A stretch of DNA of 64,000 bases from the NCBI RefSeq assembly GCF_000003815.2, contig NC_049987.1, positions 5,864,784 to 5,928,783 of the forward strand, given 5' to 3'. Numbering within the stretch: the stretch's first letter is position 1; each line of letters begins with the position of its first letter. The notes beneath the pieces are model-generated. The model saw only the letters and a list, made by a program, of their open reading frames with translations, was not told where the DNA came from and did not search any database. Of this stretch, positions 11,489 to 22,644 are shown in pieces. The position numbers and the translations under genes are program-made. The DNA is from Branchiostoma floridae. Taxonomy: Eukaryota; Chordata; Leptocardii; Amphioxiformes; Branchiostomatidae.

Positions 11489-13574
11489 CTGCGTGGATAA
11501 CGCAATTTTCATATCCGTGAATCAGGTTGGTAAATCATCTGATATCTAAAATACTTTATTAGGCCACAGCAAGTAAATTTTATGGATGACATCCTCTGCA
11601 GATTGCAAAAATGGTGCGATAGGGCGAAAAAAAAACAAGATGGGTGAAAAAAAACCAAGATTTTCAAAAATAGGCACTATAAAGTTGTGATGACTGTTGT
11701 AAAAAGAATCAAAGGGACAAAACATGGTATTCATTCCTGTATTCAAGACATGCACTGTTGTGGCAAAAGTGACACTAGTGTGGTAGACTGACATCACAAA
11801 CAACAAAGTTGGTAACCACACTCATAGCTTCCATATTGGTGTCACTTTTACAACTATCCAATAAGTTTCATTTCTACAACTAGTCTCGGGTACCTTGCGA
11901 ATGTCGCTTCTATAAGTACAACTATTAGGCTACAACACAAAACATTTGCTCATTTTGGTACTTTATCGTCATGTTGACCATCCCTGCAGAAGAAATTTTT
12001 TTTTCTCTCTGAAATCAGGCGAAAATTAATGCACGCGCTGATGTCATCGATAAGATTTACTTGCTGTGGCCTTATACACGATACACACATTTTGTTTAGC
12101 CTGAGTACCATCCTCCGTAGTGACCGCTGGGTCACTATTATGGCTTGCCAACCACGGAAGTAGTGAGCCAGTGGTCACTACGGAGGAGTACTGAATTGAC
12201 TGATATGATTTTAATACATGCCTATTCGCAAATACGTTTGTTACACCTAAAAAATGAGAAGCTCAGCATTTACTGTGATTCAAAAACTGAAATATAGCTA
12301 TCATACCCAGAGAAGCCTTATGGCCTTGACGTGACGGGTGAGTTGAAGGATTCGCAGAACTCGCACCAGCCGAAGGATCCGCAAGGCGCCGAGAGAGAGT
12401 GCGGCCTGCTCCTCAGACGTTTCCGTCAGAATCAAGACGACGGTGACGAAATAAGGCAAGATGGCCACGAAGTCGATCACGTTGAGGGCGTTCCTCGAGA
12501 ACTCCGCTTTGCTGGGGCACGCGTAGAAGCGAAGTCCAAGTTCAGCGACGAACCAGATGACGCAAACAGTCTCGATGCAGAGAAAAGGGTTCTGCGAGGC
12601 GACGTCTTGCCGGCTGATGATGTTGCCAGATGTTACATTTGCCAATCCCTCGGTGGCGTTAACCTGGGTATCACTGTTGCTTTGGTGCGAATGGTGTGAC
12701 TTGTGAAACTGAGGCAGCGTTTCTACACAGGAAGTTGTAACGGACAGGAGAATGAAGAGAGAAGACACGGTGGTGATGACTTTTGCCCAAGTGGAAGTCC
12801 CTGGCCGCTCGAAGAGGTCCCAGATGACACGCTTGATTCTGGTCTGCGGCAACTTCTCCTTCTTTGGCACAAAATACCCCTCCTGGAATAAATGAGTAGA
12901 TGAATTCATGAATTTTTATCTATTTCCTTAGTACACTATATCAAATCTGTTTACTGTCATAACCAACGTTTTGCCATTGGGAAAGACAAAGTGTACACGA
13001 CCTTCCTCACTTCAACTGTGTGTAAAAATGGGCATCTGACTTTGGTCGGGGAAGCAAAAAAAAGACTTTACCTTCTGTCTGTACTATGTATGTGGCACTG
13101 TATGTGGTATGTTAATTAAAATAAGTTACAAACTTGAGTGCAGTGCCACATTGCCCTCGTCTGTCCCAAAGAAATTAAAAAAAAAACATTACTTAGCATA
13201 AAGAAGACGAAATGCTCGATAAAACATAAACCCATTGGGCACCTTAATCAACAGCTGTGTGATGACGTTTTCTCCCATGTCGAAGAAATGCAGCTCCATG
13301 ACGAACACGTCCAGTGGCACGTCTTCTGGCCGCTTCAGCACACCCGTCTGGTAGTAGATCAGGATTCCCTCGAAACTCGGGCGGTGTCGGTCGAAGAAAT
13401 ACTCGTCGAGATCCTTGCAGTAGAATTTCTTACGTCTTCTTATATCTCCGAGTAGGGTGTCCGGATATCTGCAGAGAACGCTCTCGCGTGTGCTGAAGTG
13501 CATACCGCTCACGTTCATCCTGATCACGTGATTCTCGCGAGGTTCCGCGTTGTTTCCATCCTCTACTCGGATGC
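11090..13574 (-). CDS. Kv1-like voltage-gated K+ channel, gene 2 (at least three exons, 5' end open)
   Basis: Exons 13574-13243 (T1), 12882-12307 (S1-S4) and 11488-11090 (S5-pore-S6-tail) join in phase 0 at LLIK/EGYF and RLLW/ITVY, matching gene 1 residue for residue. S4 reads RILRLVRVLRILQLTRH, with the usual final Lys replaced by Gln. The pore reads TMTTVGYGET, with Glu for the near-invariant Asp, and S6 has ILIPTF instead of LPVPVI. The C-terminus is ETLV, a PDZ ligand. The first listed exon begins in phase 1, like gene 1, so a 5' exon is missing. A candidate lies at 14287-14371. The long frame running upstream to 13845 is intron readthrough. Confidence 0.85.
12110..12191. mobile_element. 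Palindromic MITE, about 82 bp
   Basis: Arms CTCCGTAGTGACC...TCACTA and TAGTGA...GGTCACTACGGAG form a long near-perfect hairpin within the intron of Kv gene 2. Confidence 0.65.
12307..12882 (-). CDS. Kv gene 2, middle exon (S1-S4)
   Basis: Bounded by acceptor CTCATTTATTCCAG and donor GTATGA, with 192 complete codons. It includes S1, a glycosylatable S1-S2 loop (NATEGLANVT), S2, S3 and S4. Confidence 0.88.
13243..13574 (-). CDS. Kv gene 2, T1-domain exon
   Basis: Acceptor GAGTTTCTGTAG and donor AAG/GTGCCC. It encodes ENHVIRMNVSGMHF and FFDRHRPSFEG, nearly identical to gene 1 T1. It starts in phase 1. Confidence 0.85.
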
Positions 13575-14286
13575 CTACAGAAACTCGGCATGTTAGTATT
13601 CTATCCCTCTTCGATAATTTGTTTGTTTGGTTATTAGACTGTGGTTTAGCACATGTTTTCAATGTCCCCATTGTTTCCTTGCCACATGCCTTCAACGCTT
13701 CAGCTAATAGACAAAAATGGCATTGTTTTACCTTTTCATCTCCTGAATGATCATAAAAAAGAACCACATGCCATCCTGTAAGCAATAATTTTGGAATGTT
13801 TGTATTGTTGGACGGTACAAAAGATTTGAAAACTTTTGTATGCACACTGCAGTGTTTATATCTTAAGATTCATTCTTTAGCATAGCGTGGTTCCTACTTG
13901 TTCATACCTGTCAATACATCTTGTATAAACAGTTTACTTAGAGCATTGTAGAAAATGCGATGCAACATTTCTTATTGTGATCCTAAAATCGGTTTCATAA
14001 AGCGGTATTCCTTAAATTCAGGTCTTTTGTCGACAATTACCAGAATATAGAAACGTATTACTAAGCTTACATAATAATATGTAACCAAAATTTTGAACAA
14101 AATGATTATAGATTCCTTCAGTAAAATTTGATTTTGTGAGTATAAGGTTCAAAGAATCGTATAACACACTCCATGCTTATCATAAAAAAATCTATAGGAC
14201 CAGGTACGCTGTGCAACCATGCCATGGTTCTTAAAGATTGCGACTGCTACACGTATCTACCCCTTGTTATAAGAACTTTGACTTAC

Positions 14287-14371
14287 TCTTGTTGGTGTGC
14301 ACGAGAACCCGGACGTTCGGCGTACGCGATGTTCTGGATGCTCGGCGGTGTCCTCGTCTCCTGTACAGGCT
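14287..14371 (-). CDS. Candidate upstream exon of Kv gene 2
   Basis: A perfect donor GTAAGT at 14286-14281 follows a frame ending NVRVLVHTNK in phase 1, which is compatible with the T1 exon. NVRV also ends the hidden exon of gene 1. An acceptor-like GATTTCAG precedes it. No in-frame ATG lies within the segment, so a further 5' exon would be needed. Weak evidence. Confidence 0.3.
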
Positions 14372-14640
14372 GCTGAAATCTCCATTGTTTTACCAGTATC
14401 ACAACCTTTCCACACCACACCAGCTTAATAATATGTATCTGTATAGCTGATGTAACCGCCCTTCTGTGTAACATTCCAGCTCATTCAAGCGTCGTTTGAA
14501 GATACCTAGCGAGAATGCCCCTATATGTTGACAGTTCCATCCCCACGCTAATAGTCGACGTGCTGATGTTCTAACAGGTACCCACGGAGTAGTTGAGCAA
14601 GAAACAACAGGTTGGTGGTTTTTAGTCCTGGTGACGTTAA

Positions 14641-14790
14641 CCCAGGAAAAGGCCGGGAAGGCCGGCAGCAACATACATAGACATGCTCAGGAAAGACACA
14701 GGCCTGGAAGTTGACAACCTACAACGAACAATAATTGACAGGGACGCATGGTCTGCCATCACAAGTCGAGACCGGATGGACTTGACTTAA
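14641..14790 (+). mobile_element. Non-LTR retrotransposon ORF2 C-terminal fragment
   Basis: Fifty codons to TAA at 14788 read PRKRPGRPAATYIDMLRKDT, then GLEVDNLQ and a DRDAW motif. This is the typical extreme C-terminus of LINE endonuclease/reverse-transcriptase proteins (GRP..TYID.L..DTG....DRD.W). The upstream frame is closed by TAA at 14638, so it is a dead 5'-truncated or frameshifted copy. Confidence 0.75.
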
Positions 14791-15429
14791 GCAAGCAAGA
14801 GCAACCAGACAAGACGTGAGTCCACACTCTGATTCCTGAGATGCTAGCTTTTCCTAAGAAGTTAAGTTTGTTTAGACCTCCTTGCTTCCCCGCAGGTGAA
14901 ACACAGATAGACCTAGAGGCACACTTGTTGGGTTGTCGTGACTCGAATGTTTGTCTTCCCACGTATCATCAGGGACATATTCTCTCATACTTTCTATTGT
15001 GTTGAAGTTAGGCGCGGAAATTGAGTACAATGGTGGTGTAGCACGACGTATCATCAACACATTAGATTAAATGTATTTCTTTACAGAGTAGAATTCAAAC
15101 ATTCGGGTTATTTTAAAGCTCTATGGTTCCTGTGTATTGATACGCATGCTATGCCTCACCTCTTGGTATCTAACGGTTGAATTATCACAAACAGGTTGTG
15201 TGCTGTTTTTGACCTTTATTTTAGACAAAGCAAGCAAGCTGTAAAAATAGTACTATTGGATGCCATTCAGGACTTACAGAATTACATATATAGATATACA
15301 ATGTGCTTCTTTCCTCTATTACAACGTCTCTTGTAAAGCATTGGTTATAATGGCTTATACATTTATGCATGGAAGGGTATGGAAGAAAATATAGCGCTAC
15401 AAGCACTTCCTCTGCATTATCTATGCTTG

Positions 15430-15605
15430 CTGTTGCGCCCCGAACCATGCTTTGTCCCGAACCGTGCCTAGGCGCGGTTCAGGGCAGCCCCCGTGTGTCC
15501 AGAACCGTGCCTGGGGCGAAAGCACGTTTTGGGACACGCGGGGACGGCCCCGAACCGTGCCCTGAATAGGCAAGGAACGGGGCAGGCACAGTTTGGGGCA
15601 CGACA
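15430..15605. mobile_element. GC-rich inverted-repeat MITE
   Basis: Imperfect terminal inverted repeats begin with GTTGCGCCCCGAACC-type sequence at the left and end with GTTTGGGGCACGAC at the right. Repeated CCGAACCGTGCC blocks lie inside. It lies just downstream of the Kv gene 3 stop codon, so it may be in its 3' UTR. Confidence 0.6.
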
Positions 15606-15687
15606 CTTGCCCAACTAAACAGCACAAGTAACTCTATGGAACCCGTCATGTATGTGAATGACGTAGCATGACACAGTAATACTATTT

Positions 15688-17067
15688 TTACACTAAAGTG
15701 GTTTCCTGCGTAGAAGAGGTTTTCCTCTTAGTCTTCAGCGGAGCAACGAATCTTCTCCAAGCGTACTTCGGTACTTTCTCTGTTTCGTCTTGTGTCTTTA
15801 TGAAATCGTCCGACAACACGTTTCGTTGTCTAGTGTATAGTCTGTTGAAGTTGGCGACGATGCCCGGCACGGGGACCAACAAGAACATGATCCCGGACAG
15901 AACGCACACGCCACCGGCCAGTTTACCCAGGGGGCTCCGCGGATGCTCGTCGCCATAGCCAACCGTCGTCATGGTGATGACCGCCCACCAGAACGTGGCG
16001 GGAACGCTGTCAAAGTCCGTGTTCTGAGTCTCCAGGTCAGCGAAGTAGACAAACGTTCCGAAAAGCACCATGGATCCGAAGAGGGATAGAAATAGGAGCC
16101 CTATACTGCCGGCGCTGAGTATGAGCGTTCGGCCGAGGATTCGCAGCGCCGTCATGTGGCGGGAAAGCTTGAGGATCCTGGAGACCCGGATCAACCGGAG
16201 AACGCGCATGAACACAGCCGCACTGCGCGAGCCTTGCACGTTTCCCAGGAGGAATATAAGAGTCAGGAAGTATGGCACGATGGCGATCATGTCTATGATG
16301 TTCATGATGTCTTTGATAAAGGCTATTCTATCTGGAGAGGCGTAGAAACGAATGAAAAGTTCGAAACAGAACCAGACTATACAGGCGGTCTCGACCTGGT
16401 AGAAAGTGCTCCCGTACGCCATCTTGAGTCGCGATGACCTTGTAGCGTTCTGAGGGAAATCAAAGATTTTGTCCTCTTGGTATTGCGGTATCGTTTCCGC
16501 ACACGAAGAAGCTATGGAAATGATTATGGCACAGACAGACAAAATGGCGACTATCCGAGCCCACACGGACGTTTCCGGATATTCGAACAACAGCCATATT
16601 GTCCTCTTCGGCTCTGCTTCGGGAAGTTTCGGACAGCTTTCCGACTTTTGCCGATAGCCCTCTTTGTCTAGGACCATATTGATGGCTTGATTATCAATAC
16701 CGAAAAACTTCAACTCTGCAAAGAATATGTCCACAGGTACGATTGGAGGGCGCACGAGTTTTCCAGTTTGATAAAAGTTGAAGATTGCCTCAAAACTTGG
16801 TCGGTGACGATCGAAGAAGTAGTCGTCGGTATCTGGGCAGTAGAACTCCTTCCGGCGGGTCACATCACCCAGAAGTGTTTCCGGGTAACGGTGTAGGACC
16901 CGCTCTCTTGCTAGGAACTTGAGCCCGCTGATGTTGATCTTGATTAGCTTGCTTAGTTCACATCTTTGGCGAGTTGGGCTGCATTCTGTCATCAGTGACG
17001 TCCTGTCCGACACTGTTGACCCGATGCCCTCGTCGAGCGCATGTAGCTCGAACGAACACTCAGCCAT
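15688..17067 (-). CDS. Kv1-like voltage-gated K+ channel, gene 3 (single exon)
   Basis: The 459-residue frame is complete within one exon. T1 covers about 41-138 (KINISGLKF, YPETLLGD, FFDRHRPSFE). S1 is at about 168-190, S2 223-243, S3 253-275. S4 carries RVLRLIRVSRILK near 288-300. The filter TTVGYGD lies at 367-373. S6 carries the canonical PVP gate at 399-401. The tail is basic and ends TTLV, a PDZ ligand. It retains all motifs expected of a conducting channel, unlike its two neighbours. A sequon lies at Asn207. The start is the first Met before T1; no acceptor is seen close upstream. Confidence 0.92.
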   Translation of the reverse strand: MAECSFELHALDEGIGSTVSDRTSLMTECSPTRQRCELSKLIKINISGLKFLARERVLHRYPETLLGDVTRRKEFYCPDTDDYFFDRHRPSFEAIFNFYQTGKLVRPPIVPVDIFFAELKFFGIDNQAINMVLDKEGYRQKSESCPKLPEAEPKRTIWLLFEYPETSVWARIVAILSVCAIIISIASSCAETIPQYQEDKIFDFPQNATRSSRLKMAYGSTFYQVETACIVWFCFELFIRFYASPDRIAFIKDIMNIIDMIAIVPYFLTLIFLLGNVQGSRSAAVFMRVLRLIRVSRILKLSRHMTALRILGRTLILSAGSIGLLFLSLFGSMVLFGTFVYFADLETQNTDFDSVPATFWWAVITMTTVGYGDEHPRSPLGKLAGGVCVLSGIMFLLVPVPGIVANFNRLYTRQRNVLSDDFIKTQDETEKVPKYAWRRFVAPLKTKRKTSSTQETTLV

Positions 17068-19980
17068 TGCACTCTGTTCCGTTTTTAAGTGCTCTATCTG
17101 GAAGCCCCCTTTTGAAATAGTTCGTTTTAGAGGTGAATCTGCCAGTGAATTTTTGTAACTTTGGTGGTGGTTGTTCTGTTATCCATTCTTGGTTATGTGT
17201 TTGATGTAGATTTTCCTTCTTTCCTTCAGGTGGAGAACATTCTCACGCTGGAAATGAGAACAAAACTCATGTTAAATAAAGGCACAAACAAACAAAAAAC
17301 AAACAAATATTTAGTTTCCAGGCAAACGTCAGGAAGAAAGGTTGTTACTTTTTCTGGCACACCTGTTTGGAGAAATAGGGCAGAAAAAAAGTAATTCCTC
17401 TCAAATCAAACATCTGCTTGGAGATTATCAAATAAAAACGTCATCAATGTTTTCTCCCCCATACCCTAGCTTCCATTGTCAGTTTACTGGTCGCTCTTTT
17501 TTTTTTAAAGTTTACAATGTGGTATTTCCGCTGTGCATCAAGTCCAATTGAACCACATTTTCTATAGTCATCCGGTCGTAAACCGGTACAATCAGAAATG
17601 ATATACAATCAGAAAACATGATAAGCCAAACAAAGGCCCCGACAAAAGGCCGTCGGCTGTCCACACATGTTGACATGCCTATAAAGTATGTTCTCATGCA
17701 TGCTGTGTGTGTCACGATTTCATGTCACGACGCCAAGTCGGGTTTGTAGATCATTGGCGCATGACATCCCACACAGGTTTCTTTCAACAGTGCGGCCTGC
17801 CTTGTGCAGTAAAAGACCACATCTCAATCAGACGAGGATGTTTTAAGCGACCAAATTGATCTGTATAATCTACAGCTTTACAAATTGAGGAAGGTCAATG
17901 ACGGAAAATTATGACTTGAAATACATCAAGAAGAAGACAAGATATTTAGGATAGTTTAATTGTTACCGCCTTAGTGGAAAAGAGAAATAACCCATACAGG
18001 TAAAAGCGACATGGTGGGTTGTGTGAAGCCCTTTGTATTACCGCCCTTTCAACTCTCACTACGTGTTTCGAGGATTTCCTTTCAGCTCCGGTGACGCGTG
18101 ATGTTTTCTTTCCACTGACCATGTCTACTACAAGCACATGCCGTGGATATTTACAGCGTATGTCGTAATCCCAAACTCTTTTAACAACCACTTTCAAACA
18201 ATCTATAAACCCCACAACCCACCATGTTGAAAACGTTAATTACATGTGATTACTGCAGACACACGAAAACATGCACGTAATTGTGTCTAAGTCTAAAAAC
18301 ATTAAATACAAAATGCAAATATAGAAAAAAAGGCCTATAGCTATATGCTACTTCTGCCCCCCCCCCTCCATGTTTTAGCATCAGCCATATGATATGCTTA
18401 TGTCATGTCCAGACTACATATCTTCGTATTTAGGCCAATACATTTGTAATGCTCTAAAAAAAGAGAGAATCTACTGTACAGTAACAGACCAACTTGACTT
18501 GAATATTACACTATGTCAATACGCCATTTATGTTCACATTTCTATACTATATAATATGCAGTTATAGAACTTAGACGAGTATCATTGTATTAATTGACTT
18601 GTTACTGTTGCCTTACAATTTTACCATGTATGAATGTTGTGCAATAAAGTTCATTAATTCATTCATTCATTCATTCATACAACAAAGTTTCTCGTATATC
18701 ATGCAAATACCATCATCTAGGGTGAAACTACCATTTATGCCACAATATCGAAGATCTCTGATGTATGTCAGATGTAAAGTTGGTGTTTCATTATTTTCAA
18801 GATACTGAAAATACAACCACCTCCCATCCGTCGTACCGGATATCTCTCACAGTTTCCTGGTAAGCGTGCTTCTATATATCGTCAGGATGACAATAGGCCT
18901 CTAGTAGTTCCCCCGTCACCCGGTATTAGCTATAGCTTAAACAAACACTTTGGAATGTACCAGCAAATCCATAGGGGTTGTTTCTTAACCCCCTGTCTCG
19001 TGTTGTTTTCTTTAGGATGAAGCTAATTTGAGCGAATCTTGAATCTGTAGTTTTTGTCAAACATGACTCATCTATCCCATCCCTTAGTAAGACCCTTGTC
19101 ACCTTAATCGTACGATAGGCTTACGACAGCACATTTTGTTTACATTTGTGAGTGATTGTGGAAATGTTAGACAAAATTAGACTTTCTTGTGACGGGGAAT
19201 GTTGTCGTCGATCCTTCTGACGGTCTGTCATACTCATATAACATTGCCAAAAATTTTCAAAAAGTGCAGGACAATAATGGACTGACGATGGTGACAGTGC
19301 CATAACATTGAATGGTGGCGTACATGGGAGTGTGTTACTAAAAAAGTGACATCGGCTCTGGGGGGTAAAAAAACTTGACCTTCTCTACCGAACCAATGCA
19401 CAGGCGAATTCCACATCCTCCTACGATACCTGCCTCTTTACACACTCAACATGGCGGTGCACCTGCTGATGTTAAGTTTCAAAACAAAAAAAATAAAACA
19501 AAGATGTATTCAACTAACTTGAAGTTGGTTTGTATCCCTAATTTGATCTTACCACCGTTGAGAATTGTAAAACGGTGCTCCATACTTAAGTATGTACATG
19601 TTTGTATTTAACGACATATTAGCTCCCTCCTACAGGGACCAGTGCATTCAAGCATTTAAATCCCTGCGGTCCGTCGTTACTCGGCCATTACAGCTTAACT
19701 TTTTGTCTGTTTACTTATCATTGTTATCTCTGTTTTTTCAGAACGACTTCCTTCCTGTCCCTAGCGCTCCAGTTGTTTTGCTGCCTACCTACAAAATAAC
19801 AGTCCCCAAATGTGTTCTGCATAAAACTTATGCACAATGTTGTCTTACAGCATCCTTCTCTGTATCTAGAATATGCCATAGTTTTTTTTTAATGCCATGG
19901 GGGCAGTCTGTTGTTAATCCGTTGTGTCTAGGGCACGGTGTTGAAAGAGTCCATCGGTACATCCCTTTCCTTTCACCGCA
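17068..19980. other. Intergenic stretch upstream of the Kv array
   Basis: No exon recognised. The only clear feature is the LINE-type 3' tail at 18600-18680. The plus-strand frame at 19592-19984 has no motif and partly overlaps the tail of the SINE that follows. Confidence 0.4.
18600..18680 (+). repeat. Retrotransposon 3' tail with (ATTC)n
   Basis: A sequence ending TGTGCAATAAAGTTCATT runs directly into five ATTC repeats. This resembles the 3' UTR end of CR1/L2-type LINEs and dependent SINEs. Confidence 0.5.
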
Positions 19981-19984
19981 CTGA

Positions 19985-20145
19985 ACCTCGCAACCTTATG
20001 TAAGATGCCCGTTTAACAACTGGGTGCACTGCGGAAAGTAAGTGCTTTTCCCAAGGACACAACATTAAGCTAGGAATGCCAGGATTCGAACCCGTGACCT
20101 CTTGGTTGCGTGCCCGCTAACCTAGCCACTTGGCCACTCTACGCC
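19985..20145 (-). repeat. tRNA-derived SINE
   Basis: On the minus strand the element starts GGCGTAGAGTGGCCAAGTGG (A box region), has the B box GGGTTCGAATCC about 50 bases later, then a GTCCTTGGGAAAAGCACTTA body. The arrangement is a standard tRNA-head SINE. Confidence 0.75.
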
Positions 20146-20682
20146 GTTAACTATGAAGGTATACAAAATCCTTTTGAGAGTTCTTCTGCAGACGATTCGA
20201 ACTTTTATGTCATTTATGTTTTGAACACATAAGGGAACGCACAGGTGTGCGACCTAGCTTGTCACCTGTCCAATCTCTTCATGCAACTTGTAATCTCAAG
20301 TGTCACGTGTAAAACGACGCTTTGTCCTTACAAAGAAGTCGTTGAAATGTGAACATGGCGTTTGACGGATGAGAAAATAAACGTCGGCACACAACATATA
20401 ACCTACCGATAAATACACACTACATACGCAGCGGATTAGGAAACAGTTTATATAGTATCCTATGAAACATTAGTCATATTCCGTCCTTACTAATCTAGTA
20501 TGATACAAGCATATCAAACATGTAGAAGAACAAATGTGAGCAAACCCACCTGAGCTTTACCTTTACGTTTCCGCTATGGCTGTCAGGTTGTAGGGAGTAG
20601 ACTTCCACCACACTCCCGAATCCGCAAAGGTCTTGTCTGTGACTTACTTAAAGACAGAAGCAAACGCGTTTGGTAACGTCTT

Positions 20683-21141
20683 TCAAACCGCGTAGTCACA
20701 GTTATGCAGGTGAAATGGTTGAAGTGGATCAAACAGACCAGACGAGACCGTGTTTTGGTGGGCCACCTGGCCACCGGACTCGCCTAATTTGCAAGGCAAA
20801 TTTCTCGGCACGGCCCGCTTGAGCGTGCGAATTTCGTCACGCAACAGCCGCGACTCTACAGAACCCGCGTGGTCACCTGGAACCGGCGATACGGATGGAG
20901 GAAAGGTACGGTTCCCAGGTGTGCTGTTGTTTCTACCTGTCCTCCAGGTAACAAAGGGTCTAGTTTTAAGAGCATAAGACGAGTAAATCCGTGGTTGATA
21001 GTCTCCCGTTGGGACCAAACCGGTTGGGCTACTTTTTTCTTGTATGCACAGTACATTACTGCGGACGTGGGGCTTATTAACGCCCTTCTTGAGCGTTGAT
21101 CCTATAGTGACTGTTTCTGTTGACTTAGCCACACACGTCAC
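20683..21141 (-). CDS. Unassigned open reading frame
   Basis: About 150 codons are open to TGA at 20683. The start is GTG-type, so this is either an exon or chance. The first part (WNVTCVAKSTETVTIGSTLK) is reminiscent of an Ig/HYR-like strand. The rest (GDHAGSVESRLLRDEIRTLK) is not recognised. No family can be named, and no clear donor or acceptor pair was identified. Confidence 0.25.
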   Translation of the reverse strand: MTCVAKSTETVTIGSTLKKGVNKPHVRSNVLCIQEKSSPTGLVPTGDYQPRIYSSYALKTRPFVTWRTGRNNSTPGNRTFPPSVSPVPGDHAGSVESRLLRDEIRTLKRAVPRNLPCKLGESGGQVAHQNTVSSGLFDPLQPFHLHNCDYAV

Positions 21142-21469
21142 ATTCCAGGGCTTAGTAGAAGCCGTGACCTGAATCTTCCATGTTTAGATCCTGTTCTTGC
21201 CTCTCGTTTTAAACATGTGTGACCTCATACCTGAGTACTTTGACACAGGAAGGATTATGGACAGAATGAGTGATGCTAGAGATCTGGAAACCGTTTCTTT
21301 GTCGTATGCAAGCCTGACCCCATGTAGGTGAATGGTTGACAAATGTTTATTCAAGTGTTCATTAATGATGCACACGCTGTATTGTCATTTTCATTGTTAA
21401 ATGTCCTTGCTAAAATGTCACTGAGGATAACGACAGACGTACGCGTGCTTTATCGTTGATTTTGTTCGA

Positions 21470-22340
21470 GTTCAACAAGTGAGGATGGATCATATGTTCT
21501 CACATGATTGTGCAATTACTCAGCTGTAGCTGTTAGCGGAGACAAAATGAGAAACGTATCTGGGATTTCAGAAGGATGAAAATGACGTAAGACCACAGTC
21601 TCGAACGGAATATAAAGCGACGGGATTTATTGTCGCATGGCAACAGAATTCTGACAGGAGTGTTTCGAAGTTTGGCCCTATTGTTTATCGGCCAGCCCCT
21701 CTTGCAAAGAGAAAGAGATATTGGACATATTGTTGTACAAGACGGGAAGTCACTCGACGGGATGCCCACCAGGATGCTCAGAAGAGTGCTAAATGTCTTC
21801 TGGAAGGACCGAGTGAGGAAATCCGTACTGTACCGTGACCTCCCTAGACTTTCTCATAAGATCAGGAAACAGAGGATGGCGCTGGTGGGACACTGTGTCC
21901 GACATACAGAACTAGTTGCTGATCCTCTGGGAGGCGACAGAAGGAAAGAGAAGAAGCGTACTACCTTCATCAACAGCCTTAAAAGGGACACCCAAATCAG
22001 CAACATCACCACAGCAGAGCTTCGCTCCCTCATGGAGGACAAGGCTGAGTGGAGAAGAGGAATCCATTGTGACACGTGATGGGTCAAGGTTGTTGTAATA
22101 AGGGGAGTGATACAAATTACTGATCCAAACACAACCAAACGAGTAATCGTGCACATTAATCACAAATCAAATATCAGAAATGATTTTAATAGCGTCTCTC
22201 AGGTAACTTCCGAACTTGAAATGAAAACATGAACCACACTTGGAAGGACTTTGACAGAATTGGAGCCTATTTCCATTACTATCGTTAAAAGGTTTATATG
22301 GTTGTACCCAGTCGTTACTATGTTAAAATCATTGAATTTG
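21470..22340. repeat. Segment duplicated at 29060-29990
   Basis: Blocks such as GAGAAACGTATCTG, CAACAGAATTCTGACAGGAG and TTCCGAACTTGAAATG occur in the same order at 29060-29600. It forms the 3' flank of genes A and B, supporting a segmental duplication. A LINE fragment interrupts only this copy. Confidence 0.65.
21738..22089 (+). mobile_element. LINE fragment (RT C-terminus) with target-site duplication
   Basis: The plus-strand frame to TGA at 22077 encodes LDGMPTRMLRRVLNVFWKDR and RLSHKIRKQRMALVGHCVRH, then INSLKRDTQ and TTAELRSLMEDKAEWR. This is typical of the thumb/C-terminal part of non-LTR retrotransposon polymerases. The segment where GRRPTYID normally sits is shortened. It is flanked by TTGTTGTA at 21730-21737 and 22090-22097. 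The paralogous site at 29488-29495 has the sequence once with no insert. Confidence 0.75.
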
Positions 22341-22644
22341 TGAATCTCTAGCTGTAGAATGCTATACGGAAGTTCCTGTACAAGTAGTACCTTGTCAATA
22401 AAGTTCCCCTACGTGTCGTGTTATAATATCACATACAACTCAGCTCACAAAACTGTTAAATACGATATTGGCCTAATACAACTTTGCAGAAACATACAGT
22501 TGCATTCTTTCTTACACATCCAGCTAGCATCCGAGATAGGACAAAAAATCTGTCAAGTGTCTCTCTCCACTTGACGTAGTTTGATTATCTTCTTAATGCA
22601 TTTATGGTTGTTAACAAGTTGTTCTCGTGAACCTTATTTGCTTC

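Noticed and set aside
13575-13845. N-terminal extension of the Kv gene 2 T1 exon
   Set aside because: It reads through an acceptor (TTTCTGTAG) into intron, with no similarity to gene 1.
19592-19984. 130-codon plus-strand frame
   Set aside because: It has no motif, overlaps repeat tail and lacks splice signals.
19985-20145. tRNA gene
   Set aside because: A and B boxes are present, but the body is SINE and no acceptor-stem pairing is seen. The same applies to 608-690 and 60330-60550.
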